Below are positions 21,790 to 34,180 of a DNA stretch of 64,000 nucleotides, one piece after another (position 1 is the stretch's first letter; every line of letters starts with the position of its first letter). The stretch comes from Isoetes taiwanensis (taxonomy: Eukaryota > Streptophyta > Lycopodiopsida > Isoetales > Isoetaceae). The notes beneath the pieces were generated by a model. The model worked only from the letters and a program-made list of their open reading frames with translations, was not told the origin of the DNA and did not search any database. The stretch is taken from assembly GCA_021234155.1 (NCBI GenBank), contig JAJEKV010000013.1, positions 4,708,028-4,772,027 on the forward strand, written 5' to 3'. The translations under genes and the position numbers were made by a program.

Positions 21790-23300
21790 CAATGAGATAC
21801 TAGTGGTAGAGCATCGCAGCAACGTTTAGAATAGAATCCATATATTCCATACATAATTCTGAAATAAGTGTCTTCCTATGAAACGAATGCAAGAACATAG
21901 CTATTGATTGTGCACATCTAATGCTATGTTTCTTATTTTCAAATTTAAATTTTATTGTCTCTAAATAATGCAAAACTAATAAAGTACAAAACTAAAGCTT
22001 TGAATATTGTTCTCTTTTTAGCAATCTCATTTATAATACATTGCTTTCCATACTGTAAAGTCTTATATTTGGCCCCGAAGGGGTCCCCAAATTTTCCCGT
22101 ACACATTCCCCACACATTCCATACATATTCGGCATTAAATACAATATATTAAACCATTGAAATGGCCATTAAGAAACTAAACCATTGAATTAAATCCCCA
22201 AACCCCCAATTGTTTTGCCGATATTAGATTGAGCGCCCAATCCGATATGTAGGAGCTCCAATATTCTTACGAGAAAGGTCCATGACCGGGTTACGGATGC
22301 CTCAAGTTCAATTTAAATGATGACCCACTTTTAAACACTAATCATGGTACTTTTAAAAATTTAAATGAGACAAATCATAAAAGACCTCGCAGTACAATGC
22401 AATATTGTACCAAGGGAGGTACTGTCAGAGTTCAAATTTTCCTCGTAGAAAATTTGACATTGGCATTCGATTCAGTTTTGATCGAAAGCAGCGCTCCAAA
22501 TAAACATTCTACCCATGCGCTTTCCGTACCCCATCGTTTCAAAGCGCTTCAGGTGCTCTTCTCATGTGCTCGGGCATTTTTCTTTAGGCGCTCAAGCTTT
22601 TCTCCTCACGGGCTCAGACATTCTTCTCGATTTATTGGGAAGAATTTTGCAAGGTGAGTTCAAACTCTCCAGATGCTTCGTCCTTACGCTTGAACTGTTC
22701 TGAAAGCTTAAATAGACGACCAATGCTTACTCTTGATGCCTTTCTTTCTCTGGAACTTGTATAGGGCTTCTTAGTTAGATGTAGATGCACAGAACGACCA
22801 ACCGTTAAAACCAAAACCCTGTTCGATTGGTGTCAATAATTTGCAAAACTGTCCATAAAGACTTTGAGTTGGATGAAAGCTCAGATGCGATCCTGTTGAC
22901 CGGTTGAAGTTTGAATGAACGTGGTGGGATTTGGTCGATACAGAGCTATCAGAAAGATAGTGCCAGCAATCCCCTTCAAGTTAGATGCAATCGCAGCTAC
23001 GATCTTCCAGATTAGAAGCTTTAATGAGGTAGATTATATTGGTAGATTGGGGGTGTAAACAAGAATTAGCTTCAGCAAATCGCATAAGTGATTTCCCATT
23101 GAAAATTGTCTATTTTGTTCATGATAATTGCCATCTCAATTGCTAGGACCTGATGTTGATATAATTTTTATACTCTTGCAGCTTTCAGCTGTCTTTGCAG
23201 CTTTTTCTGGTGATTAAGGGTGTGATTGTGGCTGAGGATAACATTTATGCTTTCACTAAACACCAGTACTCGAGGATGTAGTCAAGCCTCTGTTATTTCT
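21790..23300. other. Non-coding stretch with a possible transcribed leader
   Basis: No supported coding gene. Around 22440-22660 the sequence is less AT-rich, and it ends in a good donor-like site TTTTGCAAG|GTGAGTTC at about 22655, so a non-coding 5' exon is possible but unproven. Confidence 0.3.
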
Positions 23301-23303
23301 ACT

Positions 23304-24765
23304 GAGCATGAAAAATCAGGCTAAATGAAGCCTTTGTCTTACACTCTTGCGTCACTGGAGCTCTGATGCACAGTCATGGTACATGAGGAATAGGCCATTT
23401 ATCGGTTGAGTTTTAGCAGGATGTTTCTTTATCATGTATTGAAGGCACCTAAGGTTGAACCCTAAGGTTCTCAAAGTGATGGTTAGGCTAGCACAGTGAT
23501 GCTTAACAATAAGGAGGTCTGTCAGCAAGCCTGGCAGATGAGTTAAGATAGCTTCGTCGAGCTTTTAAAGATGGAAATGCCTCATGGAACGACACAGGGT
23601 AGCTGAGCATGGAAACTTGGGTTAAATGAAGGCTTTGTCTCACACTCTTGCATCACTGAGCGCTGATGCACAGTCATGGTATAGGAGCAATAGGCCATTT
23701 CATGGTTGAGCTTTAACAGGATATCTCTTAATCATGTAATGAAGACATCTAAGGTTAGGTCGGCAGCTATCATAGTTAGGTTGGCACAATGATGCTTAAC
23801 ACTAAGTAGGTCTATCAGCAAGCTCGGCAGATGGCTTATAACAGCTTCGTCGAGCTTTTATAGATGGAAGAATATCATGGAGCGCCACAAGCTACCTGAG
23901 CATGAAAATTCGGGTTAAATGAAGCTTCTGTCTCATACTCTTGCATCATTGGAGCTCTGGTTCTTGCTCGTGGTAAAGGAGCAATAGGCCATTTCTCGGT
24001 TGAGCTTTAGCACGATGTCTCTTTATCAAGTATTGAAGGCACCTAAGGTCGCTTAAGGTTGAACCCTTGGGTTGTCACAATGATGGTTAGTTAGGTTGGG
24101 ACAGTGATACTTAACAGTAAGGAGGTTGCCAGCAAGGCTGAGCATGGAAGCTCAGGTTAAATGAAGCCTTTGTCTCACACTCTTGCATCACTGAAGCTCT
24201 GATGCATGGTCATGGTATAGGAGCAATAGGCCATTTCTCGGTTGATCTTTAGCAGGATGTCTCTTCATCATGTAATGAAGACATCTAAGGTTGTCACCTA
24301 GGGTTGGCAGCTGTAATGGTTAGGTTGGCACAATGATGTTTAACAATAAGAAGGTATGTCAACTAGCCTGGCAGATGACTTATGACAGCTTCATCTTTAC
24401 AGATGAAAACTGTCATGGAGCGCCACACGGTAACCGAGCATAGAAATTTTGGTTAAATGGTCTTGCATGGAGCTCTGATGCATGCTTATGTTATAGAAGC
24501 AGTAGGCCATTACTCGATTGAGCTTTAGCATGATGTCTCTTAATCATGTAACCTAAGATTGTCACCTAGGGTTGTTCCACTGATGGTTACATTGGCACAA
24601 TGATGCTTAACAATAAGGAGGTCGGCGGAGCAAGCCTGACAGATGACTTATGACAGCTTCATCGAGCTTTTACGGATGGAAGGATCTCATGGAGCGCATG
24701 GAAACTCGGGTTAAATGAAGCCTTTGTCTCACACTCTTGCATCACTAGAGCTCTGTTGCATGGTG
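23304..24765. repeat. Satellite-like tandem array, about 240-300 bp unit, six copies
   Basis: Units begin at about 23304, 23605, 23898, 24140, 24436 and 24692 with GAGCATGGAAACTCGGGTTA or a close variant. They continue through TTGTCTCACACTCTTGCATC, AGCAATAGGCCATTTCTCGG and GATGCTTAACAATAAGGAGG. The fourth unit and the last are shortened. Copies differ by substitutions and small deletions. No coding potential is conserved. Confidence 0.9.
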
Positions 24766-24861
24766 GTCCGCCTTGATACCAGCATGACAAACCATTGACT
24801 ATGCATAGGAGGTCTACGGGATGCCTTCAACCATGTTGATCCCTTTGATCCCAAATGACGT

Positions 24862-25312
24862 GGCCTCTCAATCAAGAGAACTAGTTGCTCATGAGGATAA
24901 GGATGAAAATAAGGATGAAGAGTAAACTTGTCCCATGGACCTAAGTAAAATGTGTTATGCTTGGTAGCTTAAGATATGTAATAATGGTCTTGCTAGCTAG
25001 TTTAAAATGATCAAAATGTGTCTTACTTTCTAGCCTACCATTGAGCTACATCTGTCACGCTTGCTAGCGTAAAATTCTCAAATTAGCTATTGTTTCTTGA
25101 TCAAGAGACCTGGTTGCTTATGAGGATAAGGATAAGGATGAAGAGTAAACTTGTCTTGCGGCCTAAGTAAAACGTGTTCTGGTTGGTAGCTTAACAGCTG
25201 TAACAATGGTTTTGTTGGCTAGCTTAAAATGAGCAAAATATGTCTTGCTTGCTAGCATAACATTGAGCTAAATGTGTCATGCTTGCTAGCTTAAAATTCT
25301 CAAATTATTTGT
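24862..25312. repeat. Two-copy tandem duplication, offset 229 bp
   Basis: Copies begin ATCAAGAGAACTAGTTGCT (24871) and ATCAAGAGACCTGGTTGCT (25100) and end in CTAGCGTAAAATTCTCAAATTA or CTAGCTTAAAATTCTCAAATTA. Each carries smaller internal 'GCTTGCTAGCTTAAAAT' motifs, so older duplication lies beneath. Confidence 0.8.
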
Positions 25313-25319
25313 TTTCTAT

Positions 25320-25690
25320 CAAATTAATGAATTGGTGCTTTATACCTTGCATATCTTTTCTACATCGACATTGCAATCAAATGGTGTTCAAATTTTATCT
25401 GCGTGATGGGAAAAAATAAGTAATCTATAATGTAAACAATTGGATTCAGTGAGAAAGAAACAAGGGCTTTTTTATCTTACCACTATTTACATGTTAACAC
25501 TGTTTTATATATGGATATGTAGCACAATAACAGGGGTTTCCAGAGGGATTTGATATGGATGTATAAATACCATTCCTAAAACAATAGACCATACATCTAA
25601 AATAATTGAATGACCTGTTATAAGAAAAAAGAGAAAAGGAACAAAACACATAGATCCAATACAAAAAATAATTGCATCGTTAGTTGTATT
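25320..25690. other. Non-coding stretch
   Basis: AT-rich; nothing recognised. Confidence 0.5.
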
Positions 25691-25697
25691 GACTGTA

Positions 25698-25848
25698 TTA
25701 GGACCGGTTCACATGCAACCATCGCCAGAGAGGGGACCTGTTTTGCCCAGTGCAAATTGGCGATGGTGGGCGATGGTGGGCATAAAACGGCGAGCCCTTT
25801 TACGTGATGGTGAGGGTCGTGAAGGTGCATGTGAACACAGCCGTAGGG
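25698..25848. mobile_element. Possible small MITE with 11-bp core inverted ends
   Basis: The left end GGACCGGTTCACATGCA and the reverse complement of the right end, GGCTGTGTTCACATGCA, share GTTCACATGCA at matching distance from the edges. The 150-bp interior is G-rich with repeated GGCGATGGTGG. TTA lies just left of the first end and GTA just right of the second, so a 3-bp PIF/Harbinger-type duplication is possible but not exact. Confidence 0.35.
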
Positions 25849-25907
25849 CATTGAATAATTTTAGTAGAAATTCTAGCCCTCGTATTTCATATTATGAAAC
25901 CTTAAAC

Positions 25908-26850
25908 AAATCTGTCTAGAGGTTCTAGTCCTCGCATTTCATATTACAAACCTTAGGTGAGCTTGTATTTCATAGTTTAAAATCACAGCCCTGACAATCA
26001 TAAATGACTATTCTAGAATGGGGCTCGCATGAAACCAACAAACCGCCCGATAAATCTGTCTAGAGGTTCTAGTCCTCGCATTTCATATTACAAACCTTAG
26101 GTGAGCTTGTATTTCATAGTTTAAAATCACAGCCCTGACAATCATAAATGACTATAGGCATAGAAATCGCTCCCAGAAACCCCCGCATGGAGAAGTCGAA
26201 ACAGATGCCGCTCGCCAACCTGTACCTGCACATCACCAACACAACAAATGAGACAACACAAACATACCAGAGGATAGCATCACCCAGGGGGTGGAAAAAA
26301 GCATCACCCAGCGGGTGGAAGAAAAACATGATAAACAGAAAATTGTGCACAATACAATAAACAAAGAAGGGGGGGAGGGTGGGTTCAAAGAGAATAAGGT
26401 ACTGCTGAGAGAAGAGGAAGCGCCGATGAGACGTTGATGCAGAACCGCGCCTAAAATAGCGAAACCCTAACCAGAAAGGGCATGCGCCGCATGCATGCAT
26501 GCAAGACATGCATGCTCGCCCCATCCGATGTCTCGGATCGATGCGATTCTAGAATGGGGCTCGCATGAAACCAACAAACCGCCCGAATACCAGAGAACTT
26601 CCTTATCAAACTAGAATCGAGGACGAAGGTCACAGGATGGAGGCTAAAGAAGGGCCGAGGCCGAGAAAGGACATGCCACAGCATGACAGAAACACCAAAT
26701 GGGCCAAACCAAGCAGGAAGAAGCCCCTCCCCTGCCTGGAAACAAATCAAAGAGAATAAGGTACTGCTGAGAGAAGAGGAAGCGCCAACATTAGGTGAGC
26801 TTGTATTTCATAGTTTAAAATCACAGCCCTGACAATCATAAATGACTATA
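25908..26850. repeat. Mosaic of exact short repeats
   Basis: Three sequences recur without mismatch in shuffled order. Block A (103 bp) is at 25908-26010 and 26052-26154, with its last 60 bp again at 26791-26850. Block B (40 bp, TTCTAGAATGGGGCTCGCAT...) is at 26011-26050 and 26547-26586. Block C (40 bp, TCAAAGAGAATAAGGTACTG...) is at 26385-26424 and 26747-26786. The order is A-B-A-C-B-C-A'. A diverged copy of part of A precedes it at 25868. Confidence 0.85.
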
Positions 26851-27575
26851 ATCAAAATGAGAAACAACTGGAGTCCCCAACATATGATTTGGGTCGTAGG
26901 ATCACCAGATTCGATGACAAAGATTGTCCAGGGCGCACCCCATTTAGAATATGCACGCCTCGTATAAGCGTCACTCTGGCTTAACAGCTATTCGACACCG
27001 TCATCAGACCAAATGGTTTGCCATCTTGGCATGGAAGTCACCAAGTTCGGAGTGTTTGAGACTGTTTTCTCTAACCATTCATGATCCTTGATGCCTACTT
27101 ATCTATCCCATGCATCCATTGCTATCTCACTTTTGTTGAATAGTATAACTTCAAATATTTTATTACATCTTTATATCCTAATTTGGTTGGAGATGTGAAT
27201 TGACAATGAAGTGCATTAACGGCATGTACAATTAAGATCTTGTTTCTTGTACTATGCAGACATGCAAGAGCTTCGCTTTTATGCTTAATTATTTGCCACT
27301 CCAGTAAAACAAATACTTATAGATGGAAAAGCTAGTGTGTAGATGCACAAAAGAATATACTTGATGAAACCAGTAAAAAATGTTATTCAATAATTAAGAA
27401 ATCCCATTTCAAATTAGAGATTGGAGTGCAATCAACCATTTTAATTTGGGATTTTTTGGTATGGTGAAAAAGGTTTTTGGTCTTTTCTTTAAGGTGATTT
27501 CATAAGATTGTTGGTGTTTTGGCAATTGGAAAATATTTTCGTGCTTCCACAAATCGGGACCATTTTTTTTTAAAT
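26851..27575. other. Non-coding stretch
   Basis: No gene recognised; left flank of LINE copy 1. Confidence 0.5.
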
Positions 27576-27596
27576 TTTTTTTTTTTTTTTTTTTTT

Positions 27597-28850
27597 GAAG
27601 AATATAAGAATATATTAAACCACTAGAATGCGATCAAGTACAATGATAAGTGTGGTGCTAAGAAATGAAGCGCCCATCATGATCCACAATCTGTAGGAAT
27701 GTCGACCAAATTTCCCGCTTAACTGTGCCAGACAAGCTTGAGACTTGGTAAGCCTGCCACAACTTATGCCTCAAGATCGGAACCAACCGAAAAGGGCTAA
27801 GCACTGCATTCTGAAAGACCTTCGCTCTCCGTCTTTTCCAAATCAGCCATAGAAGCCAAGCTCGCGATAAATGAAACGCGGCCGCAGCCACGCCCATCCG
27901 CTAGGAAGGACTCCCAAGAGAATCTTCGACCGCATAGTGAAGTCCCAAAGAGGGCTCTCACCCAGACCAAGCTGCCCCTACCTCGTGCATAGGGACAAAG
28001 CGGTGCTCAATGGTCTCACGCCGCCTCCCACATAAAGGGCATTTCGCTACACGAGGCTTGAACCCGTGGTTTGGGACATTCACCCCGAGGCTACGGTGCA
28101 AGATGCCACAAAAGGTACGGATTTTTAGGAGGAGGCAATGTATTCCACGCCCACTTCCACATGGCGGGCCACTTACTCCCCGGAAGCTTAAGCGACCACT
28201 TATCCGGGCGGCAACGGTCCCAAGCGCTAGGGAGCCCATAAGCCGATGCTACAAACCGAGATGCATCAAGTCCACTATGTGGCTTCCAAACGCGATTGAC
28301 TTGAAAAGACAACAGCAATGGAATAGCATTGGCAATTCCGCCCAAGTCCCAGATGTCCCCCGGGAAGGCCAAATCTCTCCCTAAAAACTCCCACGGTGCC
28401 AGATGACCCTCCCAATACAAGTCACGGATGGATGTTACCCCTGCAGCAATCCATCGGCGCTGAGTACCTGGGTGTAAGGAAGAGGCCAAAGGAGATGCAG
28501 AGTCCAAGGGTACCCAGAGAAAGGGCGATGAGGCTACCATACACCTGCTAGGGTCCAAGGAAAAGAGAACCTTGACCACCTTCCAGGCCTTCAGGAGACC
28601 CTTAAGAAAAGGCGAAGCATGAGGAAACGGCCGCAAATCCTCAAACAGAGCCCACGGCAACTGAGCTGGAATAGCTGACTTCCTAAACACAATAGAGTGA
28701 CGAAGCGACCAGGCTAACCAAAAACAGGGATTGTTGCTCCTGCAACAACCGCCGGATGAATTTCTCGACACGTAACCTTCGTGGTGCAACGACACATCAA
28801 GCATACCCAAGCCCCCCTGCCTGTCTGGGACGCACACATTTCCACCATGC
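27597..28850 (-). pseudogene. LINE copy 1: ORF2 C-terminal region (zf-RVT)
   Basis: The translation shows WKWAWNTLPPPKNPYLLWHL, then the zinc-binding motif CPLCGRRRETIEHRF and downstream SRAWLLWLIWKRRRAKVFQN. These are the landmarks of the zf-RVT domain found after the RT in plant L1 ORF2. Frame breaks separate the three pieces (28091-28837, 27958-28239, 27658-27897). Confidence 0.8.
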
Positions 28851-29219
28851 GACCTTCACTGTAGCCTCCTCCTCATTCCCTCCCCAAACAAAATTGTGAA
28901 TGGTGTCATCCAACTCCTTAACCACACTTTTCGGGCGCAAGTATGCGGGAGGTGCGTAAACATGAGTGCTTCAGAGAGCACCGACTTGGCTATCGAAATC
29001 CTACCACCATGGTGAGTTTACTTCCCTCCACCAATTCAAATGTCGCTTAAGATTCTCGTAATGTCTTAGCCCAAATTGCCCTAGCATTAATGTCCAAGCC
29101 AAATGGTATGCCTAAGCGGTTTGGCGGTTGTGTGTGGCGGTGTTAGAGCCTGTGGAAACCGACTCAACCACGCGGGGAGGAGGTTCCTCCGGTACCCACA
29201 TGGCCGAAGCACCGACCCG

Positions 29220-30022
29220 TTAAGCAAGCATCCCCGAAGCTAAAGAAAAGGCATCCAAAATATTCTTGGCTGCCTGAATATTGGACTCATCTGCATGAAG
29301 AAAGAGGAATGTATCATCCGCAAATTGACTGCAAACCTGTTGCGACCCATCATCCATGCGGAGACCTTGCACCACATTGTCAGCAATTGCCACCTGAAAA
29401 AGCTGCGAGAGAGCTTTTGCCACTATAGTGAACAGGAAGGGGGCCAACAGACATCCCTGCCTAATGCCTCGGCCCACAGAGAAGACTGAAGAGGTCTCAC
29501 CCTGACACCACACTGTCGCCCTAGCAGACACGTGTAGCTTCATAACCGTTTCCCTGAAACTAGGCCCGAACCCAAAGGCTTGCATCATATCTGCCAAGAA
29601 CTGCCAGCTGACACTGTCATAAGCCTTGGCAAAATCCAGCTTAAGAAAAACAAGGGGCTGCCTCATCCTACGAGCCCAATGCACTCCCTCAAAAGCAAAG
29701 AGCCACATTATGAAGAATATTCCGCTTTTAGGTATAAACCCGCATCGCTTTCTGCACTAATGGCGTGAACTAGTACTGGCTTAAGCCTCTCATTCAAAGC
29801 CTTAGCAATGATTTTATACACTACAGACAATAGAGTAATGGGCCTCCAGTCATTGATGGTTTTAGGATGCTTACACTTGGGTATAAGTGAAATACAACCT
29901 GTATTCAGCAGAGGATGCATCGTGTTATTCCCCAAAAGATCCACATACACACCGCAACCGAGTCCCCACCCATTCCCGGTTTTTGAAAAACTCCACTGGT
30001 ATTCCATCCAACCCACGGACAC
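29220..30022 (-). pseudogene. LINE copy 1: reverse transcriptase core
   Basis: Classic non-LTR RT blocks are present: ISLIPKCKHPKTINDWRPI and TLLSVVYKIIAKALNERLKP in 29708-30022, then KLDFAKAYDSVSWQFL, GRGIRQGCLLAPFLF and the catalytic FADDTFLFLHAD in 29220-29708. A frame break falls between the two segments. The catalytic Asp pair is still present. Confidence 0.9.
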
Positions 30023-30099
30023 TTATTCCGAGCCAACAAAGCAGACATCGCCCCCAACTCCCATACTGTCAACGGCTCCTCTAAGCTCTGTCTTTGAAG

Positions 30100-31369
30100 G
30101 GTCGAGATTCTTGGCGATACCTTGGCGGCACCCGGCTCTTGAAAAACACTCGTGGAGGGAAGCGGGCTCTCCTTGAAAAATGTTTCATAGTCTTGTTGCT
30201 ACAAAGGCCTTGATAGCATCGGTTTGCTGCAACAACACCCCACGGGGTGTAACTATGTCGCCATGGCTGCCGCATACTTCTTCCGGCGGGCTGCTTCGAA
30301 AAAAAGACTTTAGAGCAAGTGTCGGTTGCTTCAGCCACGTCAAACCGGCTTTGACCCACGGCTGCGACACCTTGGCCTCCTCCTCAACCTCGATCGACCC
30401 GAAGCACCTGGCTGGCGGCGCAAGCCATCGAGACCAGCCCTCTAAGAGACTCGATTCGCATATAAGGCATCAATCTGCCACGCATTTGAGCCAAAGCCTT
30501 TACCGCGCCCCCATTCTTTTGCAAACTATTTTACCCTAGCCAATCGCGTAACCATTGCACTCATTCCGCATCTGTTGAATATCTGTACGCCAAATGAGCT
30601 TACGACCGGTTTGTGAACTCTGGATCTGAAGAAAGGTTGTGTTAAGCTTAAAACCGCCCCGAGAGGCCGTGGTGGGTGGTCATGAAGCCATTTGAATGAT
30701 CCGGGGAGTGTGATCGAGAGGCAGAGGTGGAGAACATTCACCCTAGTGAAGGCCGGAGCATAATCCAAGGCTATTTGGAGTGCCATAAACTCTATCCAAA
30801 CCTAGAGTATGCCCTACCATGCCCCCCGACCAATTATTGCACCAAGTAAAACTTCGATCCCGGGAAGCTCTGTCAAACCCCACTCTGCACAAGCCTAAGC
30901 CATTGGTCACGCTCAAAACCCTGTACAATATCTGAACCAATACCATGCCTGTCCTCTGGGAGCTTCACCATGTTAAAGTCACCCAGGACAAACCATGTAG
31001 AACCCATACCAAAGGACTAGAGCTTATTTCGCAATTGTGCCCATAAACAACCTCTCTGAGTGGCCCCAATTGGAGCATACACATTTACTAAGCCCCATTG
31101 GGACCGCCCTCCTTCCATTTAATCGCGCCTTAATTGGCCCCTGGCTATCTGTGGCTGAAAAGGTTACATGTACACCCATTTTCCAACAAATCAAAGTACT
31201 GATTACCCAAGATATTCATTAGGTTGTTAATATCGCCCCTGACACATTTATGCTTCTGCAAACACAAGATATATGGATTAAGATTCTTCACAGCCATGGC
31301 GAGACGTGCTCGCTTATTCGGAGAGGATTTGATGCCTCTCACATTCCAAGATAGAATTTTCTTATCCAT
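30100..31369 (-). pseudogene. LINE copy 1: endonuclease and linker to RT
   Basis: ORF2 would start at the ATG at 31369: MDKKILSWNVRGIKS is the endonuclease/exonuclease/phosphatase N-terminus with its Asn. Where the family has 'LQETK' with a catalytic Glu, this copy reads LQKHK, so the nuclease site is damaged. The rest (to about 30100) is fragmented, with visible blocks such as RSFTWCNNWSGGMVGHTLGLDRV at 30743-30946, matching the 'TWSN...SRLDRFL' region. Confidence 0.75.
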
Positions 31370-31497
31370 GTGGGTCCTTGTGCACCAAGGGGGTCGAGGA
31401 TCCCCTTGCAAAGCCTCACATGCCTCCACATGATCAGCCCGGGGAAGAAAAGTTCGGACCCGATCAATCACCATTCGATCCACTTGAGGAGGGGCCA

Positions 31498-32829
31498 TCA
31501 CAAGCAATGTAGATGAGCTAAATGACCCTCTTGAGGAGCTCTCACACGAGCTCGCCTCCTAGAGACAACTTTGTTGCCACCCTTCCTCTTTTTTCTGCGC
31601 AACTCTTCAATGCATTGCAAGTATCCTACATACCTCGGGATGCACCATATGAGAGGAGGGTTCAGGTTGTGTCTCTCGGACTGCCCACCGCCCCTGACCT
31701 TCAACACGGGGGAACAAGTGCGTAAGATGAAGGCGGCCCAATCACTATTTGCTCTGTCTGCTTGGGTACTGAATGCGGATTATGCTGGTGAAACTGCTTA
31801 AGCGAGGGAAACATTGCCAAAAGCTCTCCCACATTGAGCAAGTCCAACTGGAAGTAAGAATAATAATCACCACTCTTAACCACAAGACTCTGAGGTAACG
31901 CTTCATCCGCCCGAATACCTACATATCTGTGGTGCACCCACAATCGAGTGCGCTATGTGAGTTCCTGTGCCTTTGGCCATGGCCACCGAAACTTCGAGGC
32001 ACCATCATCTCCGGGAGGTAGATCCGGTTGATTTGAAGCATGGCACTCTAACTGCAGCAGGCCTAGCAGAAGAGAAACCTGGAGCATAATGCTGGAACAA
32101 AACATAGGCCCCTCCCATACGTGCCACTCCATGCGAGACCAACTGCTCCATTGTGGCCTCAGAATCAACCATAATAAGAAAAAAATTATTACCCAGAGAC
32201 TTCAGAGTCACATATGGAGGCAACCCCAGCCTCTTAAACTGAGCCCAGTAGCCCGGCACCCAAGCCTCTCGCATATCCAAAAAGGCCCCAGTGAAATGGC
32301 CTAACACTGAAGATGCAACCAAATTCTCTGTATACTGCACATGCTTCTGGTGATTAATTTCTACAACAGGAGGTAATGATTTAAAAACTTGCTGCAAATG
32401 CTTCTTGTTATTTTGCTCTAAGATAAGCAGTGCCTCTGTCACCCTAGAACTTTTCTCTGCACTTTCTGCTTGCAACGGTTGCCTAATCCAATCAGAAAAC
32501 CTAGGCCTACAAAGACGGGCAACAGTGTCGTTACCTTTCCATGCATGAGGAGCTGGGGCTCGTGGTGGTTGAGGCATCACCTCTGGGGAACATACCCGAA
32601 AGGGGTCTTCTGGCAGCAAACCACCATTCTCACCAACCAAAGATGGCAAAGTTACAGACCATTCTCTCCATCCTCTCCGAATTTCCAGAAGCCAGCTCCT
32701 GGGAATCCACCGGATGCCTACTGGATACATCCTGGCTAAGAATTGGCTCTTGAAGATCCAGCGCCAAGCTGATGCAGCTTTTGGATATGTCCTTGCCTCC
32801 TTTCTTTCCTCTCGCAGCATCTCTGACAC
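31498..32829 (-). pseudogene. LINE copy 1: ORF1 (DUF4283-like RNA-binding protein)
   Basis: The 32005-32829 segment encodes VLGHFTGAFLDMREAWVPGY, then FKRLGLPPYVTLKSLGNNFF and MVDSEATMEQLVSHG. This matches the DUF4283 fold of plant L1 ORF1, which binds RNA much as an RRM does. Further pieces at 31701-31943 (WVHHRYVGIRADEALPQSL) and 31498-31707 (basic, KKRKGGNKVVSRRRARVR) are the C-terminal part in other frames. Broken. Confidence 0.7.
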
Positions 32830-33118
32830 GAATCCCTGGCCCAGCCTTCTCCAGGCCCAAAATCGGTGCAGAATTCCCCGCCATCACCATATTCAGGGGT
32901 TTACAGCATGAGGCCGCAACAGGGATATCAAAACCGGCCGCCAAACACAGCAAGAATCAAAGAAAAATATGTGCAAGAAGAAGGAACACTGAAAGAGCTT
33001 TCCAACGAACCAAAAATTGCTGAAAACGGAGTCCGGATGCAAAAGTTATGAAGGATTCACCAAGCCAGCACTGCCGCCATCACCATGGCGCCCATCTGAG
33101 TGCCTCATCATACCAGTC

Positions 33119-33148
<30 letters not shown>
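33119..33148. repeat. Poly(T) run at the 5' edge of LINE copy 1
   Basis: T run of about 29 bases. It may be the tail of another minus-strand retroelement into which LINE copy 1 inserted, or a slipped target site. Confidence 0.7.
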
Positions 33149-33152
<4 letters not shown>

Positions 33153-34180
33153 TTATTTCGACCAGGGTTTTTAGGGCTTTTTAGGGAGTCTCATCGGTGT
33201 TGCTCCATGATTTCAAACTGCAAGGTGTCGAAGGATCCCCATTTACCATGCAATTTCAATCATCTGTCAGCATAGATTTTAGCTGCAACCACTTCTATCA
33301 TTTTACTATCTAATCTAGGAGCATTTGTCTGATTTAAGCGTGAAGGTGTCTAAGAGGTAATCTGACATCGTTCATAGAGAATGGCCAAGACAAGACTCTC
33401 GATTTTGTTTGATTGTTATTTTGCTTATCAAAACAAGGTTGAATGAGCTTTTGAATCCTTTGAAAGAGGGTTTGTGCCATATTAAACAGATTTCTTTTAT
33501 AGCTTTGTCTTTTGCTTCTATTCAGACTGCTACGTTTTGTAGCTACGTTTCTACTCATTTGTCTATGATCGCTTAGACCTTTATTGTATCATGGTTTGCT
33601 ACATTTGAAATTATGGTTAATGGTACGGATGCACCAAGACTTATTGTTGGCAAGCTCATATTGTTGTTTAAGATATTCTCATATTACTAAAAGAACTTTG
33701 AGCAGACTTTGATGCAATTGTTTCTTGACGATTTGGTAAGATGGAGCTCAGCATGTGCCTACCGGATCCTTCAGAGCTTGATTATGGATGAACATGTTGG
33801 GCCCCTTCAGTTTTTCTTAAAGTGTCTGCACAATTTAAGATTGTATCTCCATGTTTGTTTGCTTTTCTCATGACTTAAATATATTGTGTGCATGTCTGCA
33901 CAATTTAGGATTGTATCCCCATGTTTGCTTTTGTTGGTACAATATTTATATTCAAGAGATGGTAGCCATATTGTTATTGAGTTGAACAGCATCACTGAGT
34001 ACGAAGCAATCGGGTAATTCTTAGCAAAAGATCTGGTCTGCAGTGGTTCGTTAGAGGTGTTAATGTTTTACATGGATTTGATTTCATGTGGCAATTGAAG
34101 TTAGAAGTGATGTTAATAAAGCATATTGTGCTATCAATTATTCTCGCTTTGTAATTGGCACATGATGTTAATTGTGCTTC
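33149..34180. other. Spacer between the two LINE copies
   Basis: About 1 kb of non-coding sequence. It includes a two-copy repeat of TGTCTGCACAATTTAAGATT (33833) and TGTCTGCACAATTTAGGATT (33893), offset 60 bp. No gene. Confidence 0.6.

Larger units (their letters stand above)
27576..33118 (-). mobile_element. L1-like LINE, copy 1, nearly full length, decayed
   Basis: Minus-strand non-LTR retrotransposon of about 5.5 kb. Its poly(A) tail is the T run at 27576-27596. Going upstream it shows a C-terminal zinc-knuckle region, reverse transcriptase, endonuclease and a DUF4283-like ORF1, which is the plant L1 order. Both ORFs are interrupted by stops and frameshifts, so it is dead. The 5' end is uncertain. 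It falls near 33118, where a 29-base T run begins; that run could be the tail of a further element or the target site. No clean target duplication was found. A second copy of the same subfamily lies at 34.2-37.5 kb. Confidence 0.85.

Noticed and set aside
22060-22095. GGCCCCGAAGGGGTCC hairpin as a further Helitron end
   Set aside because: No CTRR follows at the right distance on either strand.
26114-26750. Open frames of 136 and 99 codons on the minus strand
   Set aside because: They lie across the mosaic repeat region, overlap each other and show no family resemblance.
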